Source: Hermatobates lingyangjiaoensis
Taxonomy: Eukaryota > Arthropoda > Insecta > Hemiptera > Hermatobatidae
Direction: 5' to 3'
Length of the DNA: 64,000 bases
NCBI GenBank assembly: GCA_026182355.1
Contig: JAPFBL010000167.1
Span: forward strand, 248,001 to 312,000
Shown one piece after another: positions 1 through 9,262 of this stretch. A program made the translations under genes and the position numbers. Numbering within the stretch: the first letter of the stretch is position 1; each line of letters begins with the position of its first letter. The notes beneath the pieces are model-generated. The model was not told the origin of the DNA, did no database searches, and was given only the letters and a program-made list of their open reading frames with translations.

Positions 1-404
1 CCAGTTTTTTGCTGTTATTTATCATTTTTTTTAATTATCTGTGCCACCCCCCCCCCCTCTCTCCACTGCATAATTGAAGAATAATTATGCATGTGTAAAT
101 TTCCAAACAAATATTTGTTTTTAGGTAAATAAAAACTGTAAAATGATATCATTTCATTACATTTACTATAGCATATAAAAGAAATCTTTTTAAAAAAACA
201 CAATATATTTCTTTATTAACACTTGACAAAGTTGAAATACATAAATTGTAAACAAATCAACTTTGAATATAACATAGTAAATAATTGAAGTTTAAAATTT
301 TAAAACATTGTAACACTATAATAAACTGACTAGACTATTGGGAATTATGTTTTAATATTGTTTGAATATATTCACACACCACCGTTTGATATATTTTTGG
401 TTAT

Positions 405-495
405 GCTCAAATACTGTTTTTCCTCGTCGACCTTCCGCAATCCTCTGTGGACCCTTAGAGGTCCATGTGAACCTCGTTGAGAAGCACTGTTATAT
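405..495. repeat. Probable hAT-type transposon end
   Basis: The stretch has the palindromic GGACC...GGTCC arrangement typical of hAT ends, with 'gacccttagaggtcc' at about 449-463. It closes with CGTTGAGAAGCACTG, whose complement CAGTGCTTCTCAACG resembles hAT terminal inverted repeats. The next eight bases, TTATATAT, could be a target duplicate. A related block lies near 34890-34950. No matching left end was found, so this is probably a truncated copy. Confidence 0.4.
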
Positions 496-1383
496 ATGGT
501 TGCGAGATATTCAGGATAGGCAAGTTTTTCTATTTCAAAATGTACTTTCTGTGGGTGCTGTGCAAATTATTCACTCACTGATTCGATGTAAACCCTCGAA
601 TGAGCACTTTCGATGCAGTAAGTCCGCAGTGGGCGAACAACGATATAGCAACGTGCAACGGATTACAGTAGTACACCTCCAACCACTATGAATAAAGCAC
701 TACTTTACATCCATATGAAACCCATCTATGGAAATCGCGGGTGACTAAAGCTATTTGCATTGAGTAAATTAACGTTCTATCAATCAGGAATGGGTTATTG
801 GAAAATTTCATTCAATTCCTGCAATTTTGGTCCATAATGATACAGTGGTAAAGCTTAATATTGAGTCAGCCGACCGGAATCTCTGGTATGACAATGGATG
901 ACGTGTCCAGCATCACAACGATTCATATCTAACGATGTCGGCTTATTTAAAACAGTTTGGGAAATATTTCACACACTCTAGTTCTGAATGAAAAGTTATC
1001 TGAGTTCTTTCAGAAGGAAATAAGGCAGGTTCATCATTAACCATGAACTCATAATTATTCATTATCTCTTATGCATGATCTATTATAAAAACTTAGAGGT
1101 GATATTATAGAGTGAGGTCTCATTTTCGTTTCTTTTACAACTTAAGGCCAAGCTTTTCATATGTGTATATTAATAAAAAATAACTTTTCATTCCCTTTAG
1201 TTTTTTATTTAATATTAAGTGTTTAATATTGTATATTTATCGAACTACCTACCCTTATTTGTCTAATTTCTTTAAATTTATTTTTTAATTTCCTTCTACT
1301 CATTTTATTTAATGTTTGTTTACTTTTACTTCTTAATTATGTATATATATATATATTTCGGGAGCAGACCTTCGTTTATGCAT

Positions 1384-1767
1384 GTCTTGTTAAATTCTAT
1401 GCCTATTTTTAATTTCACCACTTTTCTACTGGGTTTCTCAATTTCTCTAATGCACTTTCTCCATGTTTGTGGTACAAGATAGATAAGTAGTCCAACATTT
1501 TTATTTTCATAGCCCGACATGTTTCGGTCCTCACTGAATATTATGAATGTTTTCGAATTATGTTTAGTTATGTATGGTTAGTTATGATTTTGTTCAACTA
1601 TATTCCTTGAAAATGATCAGTGAGGACCGAAACATGTCGGGCTATGAAAATAAAAATGTTGGACAACTTATCCGTCTTGTACCACAAACATGGAGAAAGT
1701 GCATTAGAGAAATTGAGAAACCCAGTAGAAAAGTGGTGAAATTAAAAACAAGCATATAATTTAACAA

Positions 1768-1770
<3 letters not shown>
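1384..1770. mobile_element. Fold-back element, family M: inverted arms with hammerhead-like core and short ORF
   Basis: Two near-identical arms of about 150 bp (1384-1535 and 1618-1770) face away from a 80-bp centre. Each arm starts with a decayed hammerhead end, GAGGACC-GAAA-CATG-TC, in which stem II is lost. From the ATG inside CATG (1520 on minus, 1634 on plus) an open frame runs outward, beginning MSGYENKNVG and followed by a WRKCIREIEKPSRKVVKLK block. The minus frame continues through FNKTCINEGLLPKY into a TA tract. Related peptides occur at 23406, 35729, 38197 and 49858. Whether the peptide is translated is unknown. Confidence 0.7.

Positions 1771-1832
<62 letters not shown>
1771..1832. 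repeat. (TA)n microsatellite
   Basis: Uninterrupted alternating TA of about 62 bp. It sits exactly at the outer end of one family M arm and at the start of another family M tail fragment (1830-1917). Open frames reading IYIYIY here are an artefact of the repeat. Confidence 0.95.
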
Positions 1833-1835
<3 letters not shown>

Positions 1836-1917
1836 TATACTTTGGGAGCAGACCTTCTTTTAAACATACCTCATTAAAAGTAGCATTCGAAACCTTGAAA
1901 AGGTATGTAAGAAACAT
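1830..1917 (-). pseudogene. Fragment of the family M peptide tail
   Basis: On the minus strand the frame gives NATFNEVCLKEGLLPKY immediately before TA-encoded residues. This matches FNKTCINEGLLPKY of the minus arm at 1326-1520, and both share the DNA block GGGAGCAGACCTTC. It is a decayed copy of the same element tail with no start and no hammerhead. Confidence 0.55.
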
Positions 1918-1961
1918 ACTAAACTTAATGTTGGCAAGATATTTAATGAGGTATATATATA

Positions 1962-2172
1962 TAATTAAACCAAAATATGAAATGAGAAAAAAGACTACGA
2001 CCTTTCAACCGTAACAGGCAGTCTTCGTCACAGTCATAAACCCAACTGAGGGGTTGTTCAATAACCCAACTCAGTTAGGTTGAATGCTTAGGTTGAAGGT
2101 CATATTTTGGCTTGATCACTGATTTTTATTTCAGATGTTTATGTGAAATATTGTTATATATATATATAAATC
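1962..2172. mobile_element. Fold-back element, family B, degenerate
   Basis: The minus arm reads TGTGACGA, then a GACTG...CGGTT stem, then GAAA. This matches the family B hammerhead seen intact at 38419-38551, but the first bases of the CUGANGA box are altered. A second, more diverged arm runs rightward. It ends in the family B tail hairpin (TTTCA...TGTGAAA) and a TA tract at about 2155-2168. Confidence 0.6.
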
Positions 2173-2526
2173 TGTTTAATTATAACAGATTCAATAATAT
2201 ATCGACCGTTTGATAGAATAGGTGTGTTAACTAATCGGGTCAAATTTTCTAAGTTCAAAAATCAAATTCTCATTGCCGAAATTTCGGTTTTATTTTAAAA
2301 CTTTTTTCATAGACAGAAGTACGAGTATATAGAAATTCTTTAAAAACTGTGTGAAAATTAGCAATTATTTTTGAATGATTTGCAGAGTATGCATATAGCA
2401 ATTCCAAATTGCAAAGAAGTTTATAAAGGTTGGGAACTTGTTAATTTTAAGATAAACAGGAATTTAATATAAAAGAATAAAAAAATAGTATTTTTATAAG
2501 AGAATAAAACTAATTGTCATGTTTAC

Positions 2527-2736
2527 CTGGACGACTGGGTTGACAGCCTGGAAGAGAATCCTCCTGCCGAGAAGTTCGCCAAAGATGCAGCCCACTGACC
2601 AAACGTCGATGGCTGTGGTATAGTGGCGAGCGCCCATGAGGATCTCCGGGGCCCTGTAGTACTGGGTGACTACCTCCTGAGTCATCACCCGACTGTTGTC
2701 TGGCTCCTCGACGCGAGCCAGTCCGAAGTCACAGAT
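2527..2736 (-). CDS. NLK: Nemo-like kinase exon: DFG, activation loop and APE region (subdomains VII-IX)
   Basis: This internal exon of 210 bp encodes 70 residues with no stop, beginning ICDFGLARVEEPDNSRV and ending LFQAVNPVVQ. It follows a polypyrimidine-CTAG acceptor at 2740-2737 and precedes a GTAAAC donor at 2526-2521. Both splice junctions are phase 0. DFG (residues 3-5) binds magnesium. MTQEVVTQYYRAPEIL holds the NLK-type TQE activation motif and the APE anchor, and DVWSVGCIFGELLGRR is the subdomain IX helix. NLK is a CMGC Ser/Thr kinase acting in the Wnt/TCF, Notch and TGF-beta pathways in nucleus and cytoplasm. The end of the exon reads QAVNPVVQ where I recall QAQNPVQQ or a close variant in other animals, so two glutamines appear replaced by valine. 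TQE separates it from the TXY MAP kinases and makes the call secure. Confidence 0.95.
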
Positions 2737-2740
2737 CTAG

Positions 2741-4430
2741 AACACAACCCCATTTCAGACATTGCAATACTGTTTCGAATGGACCTATCAGAACTTACTT
2801 TACTAATTTCTATATCTTAACCAAAGAATGATTCAATAACACTACAGAAAAAAATAATTTTCATTTTCTATCAATTATACATTAACCTGACAACAATAAA
2901 ATTATACTTAATATAGTTTCTAAAGTACTAAACTGGTTCTCGAGGCTCTCAACTGGTTCTTAAGTCCAAAAAATAACAATAGATTACCAGCCGACATAAT
3001 GTAATATCATGAATAGAGTTGATCTCTCAATCAATTTAACATGAAGTCATGTTTTTTTAAATGTTTGGTATAGAATTAAGAGATGTAAATAATGTTAACA
3101 ATACTTCCTTCTAATAGGTTATAACAATGCACTTTTTTTGGGGGGGTGTTTTACTTTTACATATTGTGTTTTTGTTTTCTGGTCTTTGTTTTTCTGTGGA
3201 ACTACTCTTCCAGAGTTATTTATTTATAGTATTATTAATCTCTACAAAAATTTTTTTGTCTCTATAATAACAATGTTATAATACTTCCTTCTATAAGGCA
3301 ATAACGGTGTTCATTTTCATAAATTGAACTGAGCGTTTCCAATTTATTGATCTATGTTCCTTCTAGGAATCACAGACTGTTGATTAAAATTGCTTTGAAA
3401 TAATTCAATTTTTGATTCATTGCATGGAAAGAGGTATAAAGAAGTATTCATCCAGCGTGTTCCAATTACTTAAAATAGTTCAATTAGGAGTTTATCAATA
3501 ATAAAAGAACGAGAAGGTAATCTGAATATATATAAAACTAAATGTTAGATTATATTTTCATTTGTGGTTTATACAGTTTTGTATATAAAAATCAATGTTT
3601 TGAATATTGACGATATAAAATTCAACATCATAACAAGAATTTTATTTGGAAAAGAAATTAGAATGAATCTGCTTAAGGAAGGGTGGGAAATGAAGGATGG
3701 GAATAGGGAGGGGAGGGCATCGACCAGCAACAAACGGCGCCTGAGGGGAGTCGAAGGGCTCTGGCTTTCCATCAGGGGAAAATTACACGCAACCAGAGAT
3801 GTGTCTAGTCAAATGTATTACCAGTAAGAAATAGCACTTTACAGTCAACTCGTATTTACTATAACAGCATTTGTCGGCCTTATCCATCTATCTAAATCAG
3901 ATTGCCAATCAACAATTCAATTAAAACTATATATGGCCATAAAAAAACAAACTGAAAGCAAAAGTTATGGCTCAATTTCAATTTATTTAGGATAATTTAT
4001 TCCTGCATCAATTTTTTGTACTTAACAAAGTGACTCAGACACAGCGTGGTACTACCACAATCAAAGCACATTACGAGTAAATCGTTTATTAATAAATATT
4101 AACTTTTTTATCAGCTTACCCACGAACTTGTGATCAAATTTTATTATCCTTGCGACTAGACTGGTTATTTATACTTAAGCTTCTCTTATATTTAACTATT
4201 TTGTTGCTTCAATTTAGCACTGCTGATCTAATAACTGTAAAAAAACAGTTTACTACAGTTTTATATATGCAGCAGTAGATTCAAGCAAATGTTTGCAAAC
4301 TATGTTAAGAAAAGCAAACAAGTAAACTTTCATTTTATGAAGAATGGTTTACATTCCAGTTTATCATAAGTAAATACAGCAATAAAAAAATAAACTTTCC
4401 AGTCATAGAATGAGGTAACTAACGATAAGT
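2741..4430. other. Intron sequence with no recognised element
   Basis: AT-rich DNA with short A and T runs. A slightly more GC-rich patch at 3680-3790 carries an unremarkable open frame of 87 codons (3564-3827) with no recognisable domain and no splice context. I see no repeat family shared with the rest of the window. Confidence 0.6.
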
Positions 4431-4432
4431 AG

Positions 4433-4692
4433 GTTTAGATTGGGTTGCAGTTCCACGAGAGATCACGCTCGTGATATACAAAAACATTCTACATTGGGAG
4501 TCCTAAATTTTGCTTAACTCAGTGTATTTAGAGTAGGGATCTTTGGGGAGTACCTGATATCGTATAGGATTGGGACTTTGTTCAGATTTATTCACCTCCC
4601 ACTTGAATAAATCAAGGGCCAAAGTGAGTTTGAACCCCGGATCTACCAGTCCAGGAGCGAACGCGTTGCCACTGAGCTACCCTGGCCTCCAA
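4433..4692 (-). mobile_element. tRNA-derived SINE (tail A)
   Basis: Read on minus, the copy starts with a tRNA-like head: GGTAGCTCAGTGGCAACG matches a pol III A box and CCGGGGTTCAAACTC a B box. The shared body follows, with GAATAAATC, the GGACGTTAAGCC-like core (decayed here) and CTAAATACACTTGAGTTAG. It ends near 4440 in the tail with CACAA...GGAACTGCAACC. The head is too diverged to be a tRNA gene. Confidence 0.85.
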
Positions 4693-5111
4693 CGATACCT
4701 AATAAGTAAGATTAGTAAATATTTATCAAAATATCAAATAACTAAATGATTTAAAAGTGACAATGTATTCTGAATTGTTATCAATTTGACGCAGAAAACT
4801 TTATTAGGTTGTTTATTTCCACTATCATTTAAGATATATGAAAAGACATAATAAACCGGTGATTATGGCCAAATTAATCTTCGATCTGTCCGACACTTTG
4901 AAATAAAGGAGCCTGTTAGGGGTCAGAGTAGCCCAGTAGTTTACCACTTTCACCTCTGGATTAGTAGATCAAGGTTTGATTTTCACTGCAGCCATCAATT
5001 TAGTTATGCGTAGGGTGTAAAACGTTTAAGTGCGTCATCTATAGGAGAGGACATTAAGCCAAAGGTCCACAGCATGTTCGATGTCAGGTACTCGTTAAAA
5101 ATCCCTAATCT

Positions 5112-5438
5112 AAAGTAGTGCAATCAGTTATTATGTGGTATTTACTCATTGTAGGGTAAAAAGCTAATGAAATGGTCTCCACATATAAAAATTTAATGGT
5201 ATAAACAACGCGTTTCGAACACGTAGTGTTCTTGCTCAGGCATTAACTAAAAAATACAATGACACCAGAGAGTTATCTATAATACTTTGTATAATACTTT
5301 GTATTAAAGATAACTCTCTGGTGTCATTGTACTTTTTAGTTAATGCCTGAGCAAGAACACTACGTGTTCGAAACGCGTTGTTTATACCATTAAATTTTTA
5401 TATGTGGAGACCATTTCATTAGCTTTTTACCCTACAAT
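5112..5438. mobile_element. Hammerhead fold-back element, family A (copy A1), with 9-bp target duplication
   Basis: The arms at about 5149-5265 and 5318-5438 are almost perfect inverted copies around a short TA-rich centre. The left arm has 37 extra bases containing GTGCAATCAGTTATTATG. Target duplicates CCCTAATCT lie at 5103-5111 and 5439-5447. Each arm carries the motif CTGAGCA-A-GAACAC-TAC-GTGTTC-GAAA-CGCG-TT. The seventh base of the box is C where an active ribozyme has G, so these two copies are probably inactive. Confidence 0.88.
5340..5393 (+). ncRNA. Hammerhead ribozyme-like motif, family A (G8 mutated)
   Basis: Order: TTAAT, GC, CTGAGCA (5347-5353), A, stem II GAACAC/GTGTTC, GAAA, self-complementary CGCG, TT, GTTTATACC, ATTAA. 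Stem I can form from GC with GU, plus TTAAT with ATTAA across an internal loop. The core G8 is C. The mirror copy is at about 5192-5236 on minus. Confidence 0.65.
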
Positions 5439-5756
5439 CCCTAATCTCTAAATATATTTGAGTTAGGAAAAAAATAAACACTCTCTAAGAAGAATGATTA
5501 GGGAGATATCTCTTCATGAATCAATGTCAGAGGTGGATCTAAATACCACTCTTAAAAAGAAAAATGTACTGATTATCAACAGGTGGGTCTGTCAGAAGCC
5601 GCAGTACAGTGAACTTTTTTCGTAAAAGGTAAAAATCAATAATAAGCAACATAATTAACTTTTGAAAAATTAAATATTTTAACAGTTAAAATGCCATGGG
5701 TTATTTTTAGATAGGAAAAGTGAAATTTCAATACTGATATTAGAAATTTTTGAATG

Positions 5757-5850
5757 ATATTCGCGCTTCGTGATATCAATCAAAGAACATTCTACATTGA
5801 GAGTCCTAACTTAACTGTATTCAGAGTAGGTATCTTTAGCAAACATTATT
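5757..5850 (-). mobile_element. SINE tail fragment
   Basis: Only the 3' part of the tRNA SINE is present: complements of TAAATACACTTGAGTTAG, GGACTCTCAATGTAGAATG and the TATCACGAAG block. The head is missing. Confidence 0.7.
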
Positions 5851-6089
5851 TCTTTATTTTTTTTTAAAAAAAGTAAATTTTTTTTGTTGATTAGTTGATT
5901 TGTGCTTAAAAACAACACCATTTTACATTGTTTTCCTTCTTTATTTGAAAGAATTTTCAAGGTGACCTTCAAAGGTCTGTGTTTTTTTGGAGAATAGAAG
6001 TTTTCATGCTACCTTTGCAAACCCAACAAATCAGATATTCTCCCTTGATATTCTGGGACACTCTGCGTACTGCGTTCACTCTTGATACA

Positions 6090-6092
<3 letters not shown>

Positions 6093-6165
<73 letters not shown>

Positions 6166-6191
6166 CAAAAACCCAACTGGTATATATATAT

Positions 6192-6231
<40 letters not shown>
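6093..6231. repeat. Compound (CA)n(TA)n microsatellite with a family B stub
   Basis: A CA tract (6093-6130) runs into TA (6131-6158). A 21-bp stub follows (6159-6179), the complement of CCAGTTGGGTTTTTGACTC plus TG, which is the 5' edge of the family B hammerhead. A second TA tract fills 6180-6231. The stub stops inside the CUGA box. Next to it lies the complement of the 100-bp repeat found at 7885-7999. Confidence 0.8.
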
Positions 6232-6235
<4 letters not shown>

Positions 6236-6312
6236 CATTTCGTATTCTTTTATTGCATTCACTAATATGAAACATCGAAATAAAGACATATTTACACGTT
6301 AGAGGGTTTTTC
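6232..6312 (-). repeat. 100-bp interspersed repeat R (copy 1)
   Basis: On minus this reads CTAACGTGTAAATATGTC then TTTATTTCGATGTTTCATATTAG and ends ACGAAATGATATT against the TA tract. Copies at 7885-7999 and 9165-9262 are close matches. Function unknown. Confidence 0.75.
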
Positions 6313-7470
6313 GAACCTGCAATATTCTCACTCATATTATAAGGATTGTATATCAACACTCGGAGGTTATCAGGGTTTTAAAGATAATTAGATACCTCAT
6401 GGCGAGAAAAAAAGGTTGAAAACAAGTTTTATAGTTGATGTAATACTCTTCAACGAATACAGTACGGATGAACTTGGTATAAGTCGACTTTGTAGTATAT
6501 TGCGTAGAGTCAACTACGCTATTCCTTTAAAATATTTGCAAAGGCATTGGTTTAAAATATTCTTAATAAGTCTGGCGTGTTTACTCAGTCTGAGCCTACC
6601 ATGATTGGAAATAAAGAAGAAGCGGGAGCAAAGTAAAATATATATAGGCGGAGAGCTCAAGTGCTGAAATAATGTAAGTGAAGGGAATAAAGAATTGGCA
6701 GATCGTGACTGAGAAACAGATAAAAGTCGTAACTAAAATTTCACCAAAGTTTGAAAGGCAAGGGAGCTGAGTAAGGAGCATTAGAGCCGGAGGGTGCTCC
6801 GGGCATTGGGCCGACCTCGTGGTAATTGTGGTCGGCGATCGGGGAGATGCAAAGTAATTTCCCGTGAAGAATAGATTGCCAACAGAACACTCAACCCTTC
6901 GCTCTCAACATTCTCATACCTTCCCTTTCTTTTCCAATTTCGCCAACAAATCACCAACACTAATTACCCCCCACCCTTTAAACGGCAATTATCAATCTTC
7001 CACTCTAATAAAGTCATAACTGAATTTGATCCTTAGCAGCACTTCGTCAACACATGGTGGTAACAAGTCACTTCTGTTAATAGATAAAGCCGGAAACAGT
7101 CCCCAATGCACCATAGCAGTACTCTACCTCTGACAGTCTTTATCACTTCTCTCCAGCATTTCTCATTTCTCGGATTAAATAACGACACAACTAACACACA
7201 TAAAGGTCACCGTTCACCGTTTTGACGCCCCCGTTCATGGGTTTTCATTTTTTGTTTTGCACTACGGAAGACTAGAGTTACAGTGCGATACTTTCTCAAG
7301 TTAATATAATTGTCATTTTGCAGGCCCAACCATTGTAGTTTAACTACCAGCTTGATTCTGCACTTTCCAATCTACATTTAGTCCACTTAAGTAATTTAAT
7401 TAAAACTTAAATTAATTTTAAATTTTAACTTAATAAAAATTAATTGAATTAAAATTTATTTAATTGAAAC
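6313..7470. other. Intron sequence, mostly unassigned
   Basis: Contains a tRNA-like scrap (GAACCTGCAATATTCTCACTC, 6314-6335), a GC-rich patch at 6785-6875 with a GCCGACC...GGTCGGC hairpin, and a run of TTAAT-rich simple sequence at 7385-7470. I recognise no gene. Confidence 0.5.
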
Positions 7471-7499
7471 TTATTTGAATTTACCTAAGTTTAATAGAA

Positions 7500-7680
7500 A
7501 AGAGGTCTCTAAAGAGTCCTTCACACGGGTGTCAACAGCTTTATATCCCCTCCCTCGGACGGGGTGTACTAAATTTTCCATCTTCCGCTCAAAAAATCTA
7601 GGGTCATGGCCAAGATTCGAACCTGCAATATTCAGTACTAAAGAAAAGCACGCAATCTGTTAGACTAGACTTGACCCATA
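7500..7680 (-). mobile_element. Second tRNA-derived SINE family
   Basis: On minus the sequence starts GGGTCAAGTCTAGTCTAAC and carries the B-box-like GGTTCGAATCTTGG. A body with CTCGGAAGC-like and GTGAAGG motifs follows. The head differs from the abundant SINE. The stub at 6314-6335 shares GAACCTGCAATATTC with it. Confidence 0.6.
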
Positions 7681-7884
7681 TAAAATAATGTAATATTATA
7701 ACGGCTTCACAGTTGTGCTTTTCCTCTTTTCTCCTGAAAATGGTGTCAAACCAAAGTGATCGATAATCATGAGTGTCCATTTCTTTTTTTGTATAATAAG
7801 TAATAACTTTAATTTTATATATATAAAATTAATATATATATATATATATGTCTTGTTAAATTCTATACCTACTTTTTTTAATTG

Positions 7885-7999
7885 TCATTTTAGGGTCAAA
7901 AATTAAATTGAAAAACCTTATAACCTGTAAATATGTCTTTATTTCGATGTTTCATATTAGTGAATGAAATATGCAATAAAAAAATACGAAATGATATTT
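7885..7999 (+). repeat. Interspersed repeat R (copy 2)
   Basis: Matches 9165-9262 and the complement of 6232-6312: GTCAAAAATTAAATTG, AAATATGTCTTTATTTCGATG, ACGAAATGATATT. A TA tract and then the family B hammerhead follow directly, the same order as in mirror image at 6312-6159. Confidence 0.75.
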
Positions 8000-8020
8000 T
8001 ATATATATATATATACATAT

Positions 8021-8160
8021 ACCAGTTGGGTTTTTGACTCTGACGAAGACCGCTTGTTACGGTTGAAAGATCTTAGTCTTGTTTTCCCATTTCTTATTCT
8101 GGTTTGATCATTGATTGTTATTTCACGTGTTTATGTGAAATCTGTTTATATATAATCTAT
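8021..8160 (+). mobile_element. Family B hammerhead element, single arm (copy B1)
   Basis: The copy begins at the family centre (CCAGTTGGG), carries a complete hammerhead (8027-8089), then TTCTTATTCTGGTTTGATC. The tail hairpin TTTCACGTGTTTATGTGAAA (8121-8140) follows, then a TA tract. No inverted partner is present. Confidence 0.85.
8027..8089 (+). ncRNA. Type I hammerhead ribozyme, family B consensus
   Basis: CTGACGA lies at 8040-8046, then extra A8047. Stem II is GACCG (8048-8052) with CGGTT (8060-8064) and loop CTTGTTA. GAAA is 8065-8068. Stem III is the palindrome GATC (8069-8072), which can pair only weakly alone but fully between two RNA copies. The cleavage site would be UU, after 8074. 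Stem I pairs GACT (8036-8039) with AGTC (8075-8078), and beyond a U-rich internal loop TGGG (8027-8030) with CCCA (8086-8089). All conserved core bases are present. The extra base after the box is typical of every copy here. Confidence 0.85.
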
Positions 8161-8161
8161 A

Positions 8162-8280
8162 TATATATATGAGTCACCGCTCTACCTTCCTGCAGGACTC
8201 TTTACCTCCTGATGACGACGATGGTCGAAATATAGAAGTGAGTTATTCCTGTGCCCATCTGTGTGCTATCTTTTTTAATT
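8162..8280 (+). mobile_element. Family C hammerhead element, single arm (copy C1)
   Basis: Lies between two TA tracts, directly after copy B1. An upstream block (CCGCTCTACCTTCCTGC) is shared with the complement of 32616-32650. A complete hammerhead is at 8201-8242. The family tail with GTGAGTTATTCCTGTG and CTATC follows. Confidence 0.82.
8201..8242 (+). ncRNA. Type I hammerhead ribozyme, family C
   Basis: CTGATGA is 8209-8215, extra C8216, stem II GAC-GATG-GTC (8217-8226), GAAA (8227-8230), TA, then U-A with cleavage after 8234. Stem I pairs TTTACCTC (8201-8208) with GAAGTGAG (8235-8242): seven of eight positions pair, two as G-U. In copies C2 and C3 the same helix keeps pairing with changed bases. 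Confidence 0.85.
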
Positions 8281-8319
8281 GGTTTATATATATAATAAAT
8301 ATATAAATATACATATGTT

Positions 8320-8462
8320 GTGTCAAAAACCTAACTCTGACGAAGACCGCTTGTTATGGTTGAAAGATCTTAGTCTTTTTTCCCTTTTCATTTTGTGGTT
8401 TCATCATTGATTGTTATTTCACATGTTTATGTGAAATCTTGTTATATATATACAACGTTTAA
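8320..8462 (+). mobile_element. Family B hammerhead element, single arm (copy B2)
   Basis: CTGACGA (8337-8343), A, GACCG...TGGTT stem, GAAA, GATC, TT, AGTC. The tail hairpin TTTCACATGTTTATGTGAAA and a TA tract follow. The core is intact. Stem I has three of four inner pairs. Confidence 0.8.
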
Positions 8463-8482
8463 GCCATAGTAAAATAAGTTAA

Positions 8483-8535
8483 AAATGAGACTAAGATTTT
8501 TCAATTGAAACAACTGGACTTCGTCAGAGTCTGTA
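8483..8535 (-). ncRNA. Hammerhead ribozyme-like motif, family B variant
   Basis: On minus: CTGACGA (8527-8521), A, then GTCCAGTTGTTTCAATT, in which only the outer GT/ATT bases pair, GAAA (8502-8499), AATC, TT, AGTC. The inner stem I pairs GACT with AGTC. Core boxes are intact but stem II is weakened. Confidence 0.6.
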
Positions 8536-8699
8536 GCATGAGTTGGATGTATCACCAAGAAAGAATATAATAATCACATATCTGTTTTTCTTACTTCAGT
8601 TTAGCTGTTGAGTTTTACTTCTTGTGTTTACTGTAATAATAGTTATATATATAAATAAGTATATAAGTATATATATACTTTAAAAGCAGAAGGAAACAA

Positions 8700-8762
8700 A
8701 CGTGAAAACTAGTCAATATTTCGGCGCTTTTAGCCGTCGTCCAAAAAGGAAGCTGTACGATG
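8700..8762 (-). ncRNA. Hammerhead-like motif with GGACGA box
   Basis: On minus: TGGACGA, C, GGC-TAAAAGC-GCC, GAAA, TATTGACTAG. The layout matches family C, but the first bases of the CUGANGA box are changed, so it is likely inactive. It is flanked by TA tracts. Confidence 0.5.
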
Positions 8763-9164
8763 AGAAGACAAAAGCCGATTGTACATATATTTTTACTATT
8801 GATAAGCCATTCTGAGTAAATTCATAAATTAAAAACAAATTACATTAATTTTCCTAGAGTTTATAAATCTTAATAGATATAACCTTAGTGTTTCTCCTGA
8901 CTATGCCCAACGTTTACAAGCATATATACTAGCAAGGCTATATAGAATTTCAACGAAATATTTATTAGAGACGTGTCACCAGTTAAAGCGTTATGTCACT
9001 TAATATGTGAATATAATATTTTGAGAGAATTCTATAAGAAAATGTTTTCGCCAGGAGGAAATGACTTTGATCAAAGAAATTTTCACACACAGCGCACACA
9101 CGCGCCCCTCACACACACGCGCCCCTCACAGACACCGCCTACTCACTATATCTTACAGTGTCAA

Positions 9165-9262
9165 AAGTTAAATTGAAAAACCTCCTAACGTGTAAATACG
9201 TCTTTATTTCAATGTTTCATATTAGTGAATGAAATATGTAATAAAAGAATACGAAATGATAT
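9165..9262 (+). repeat. Interspersed repeat R (copy 3)
   Basis: Same 100-bp unit as 7885-7999, here without an adjoining TA tract or hammerhead. Confidence 0.75.

Larger units (their letters stand above)
1..2526 (-). other. NLK: NLK intron segment 3' of the exon at 2527-2736
   Basis: The DNA from the donor site of the 2527-2736 exon to the window edge shows no further kinase coding sequence, so it is read as the start of the next NLK intron. It holds a hAT-like end near 430-495, a fold-back element with a conserved peptide (1384-1770), a long TA tract and a degenerate hammerhead fold-back (1962-2172). I see nothing recognisable in 496-1340 or 2175-2526. Confidence 0.75.
4917..5480 (+). mobile_element. 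tRNA-derived SINE interrupted by a hammerhead fold-back element
   Basis: The head (GGGGTCAGAGTAGCCCAG...) and body, with GGACATTAAGCC and GTCAGGTACTCGTTAAA, run to 5111. They resume at 5448 with TAAATATATTTGAGTTAGG. The interruption is exactly the fold-back element at 5112-5438, with CCCTAATCT on both sides. The SINE was therefore present first. Confidence 0.85.

Noticed and set aside
362..691. 109-codon frame at 362-691 as a gene
   Set aside because: It overlaps a hAT-like end. No domain, no related frame and no splice context.
1642..6289. Open frames dominated by IYIYIY or THTHTH
   Set aside because: They are translations of TA and CA microsatellites (for example 1642-1917 and 5969-6289). 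Only the short non-repeat ends were considered.
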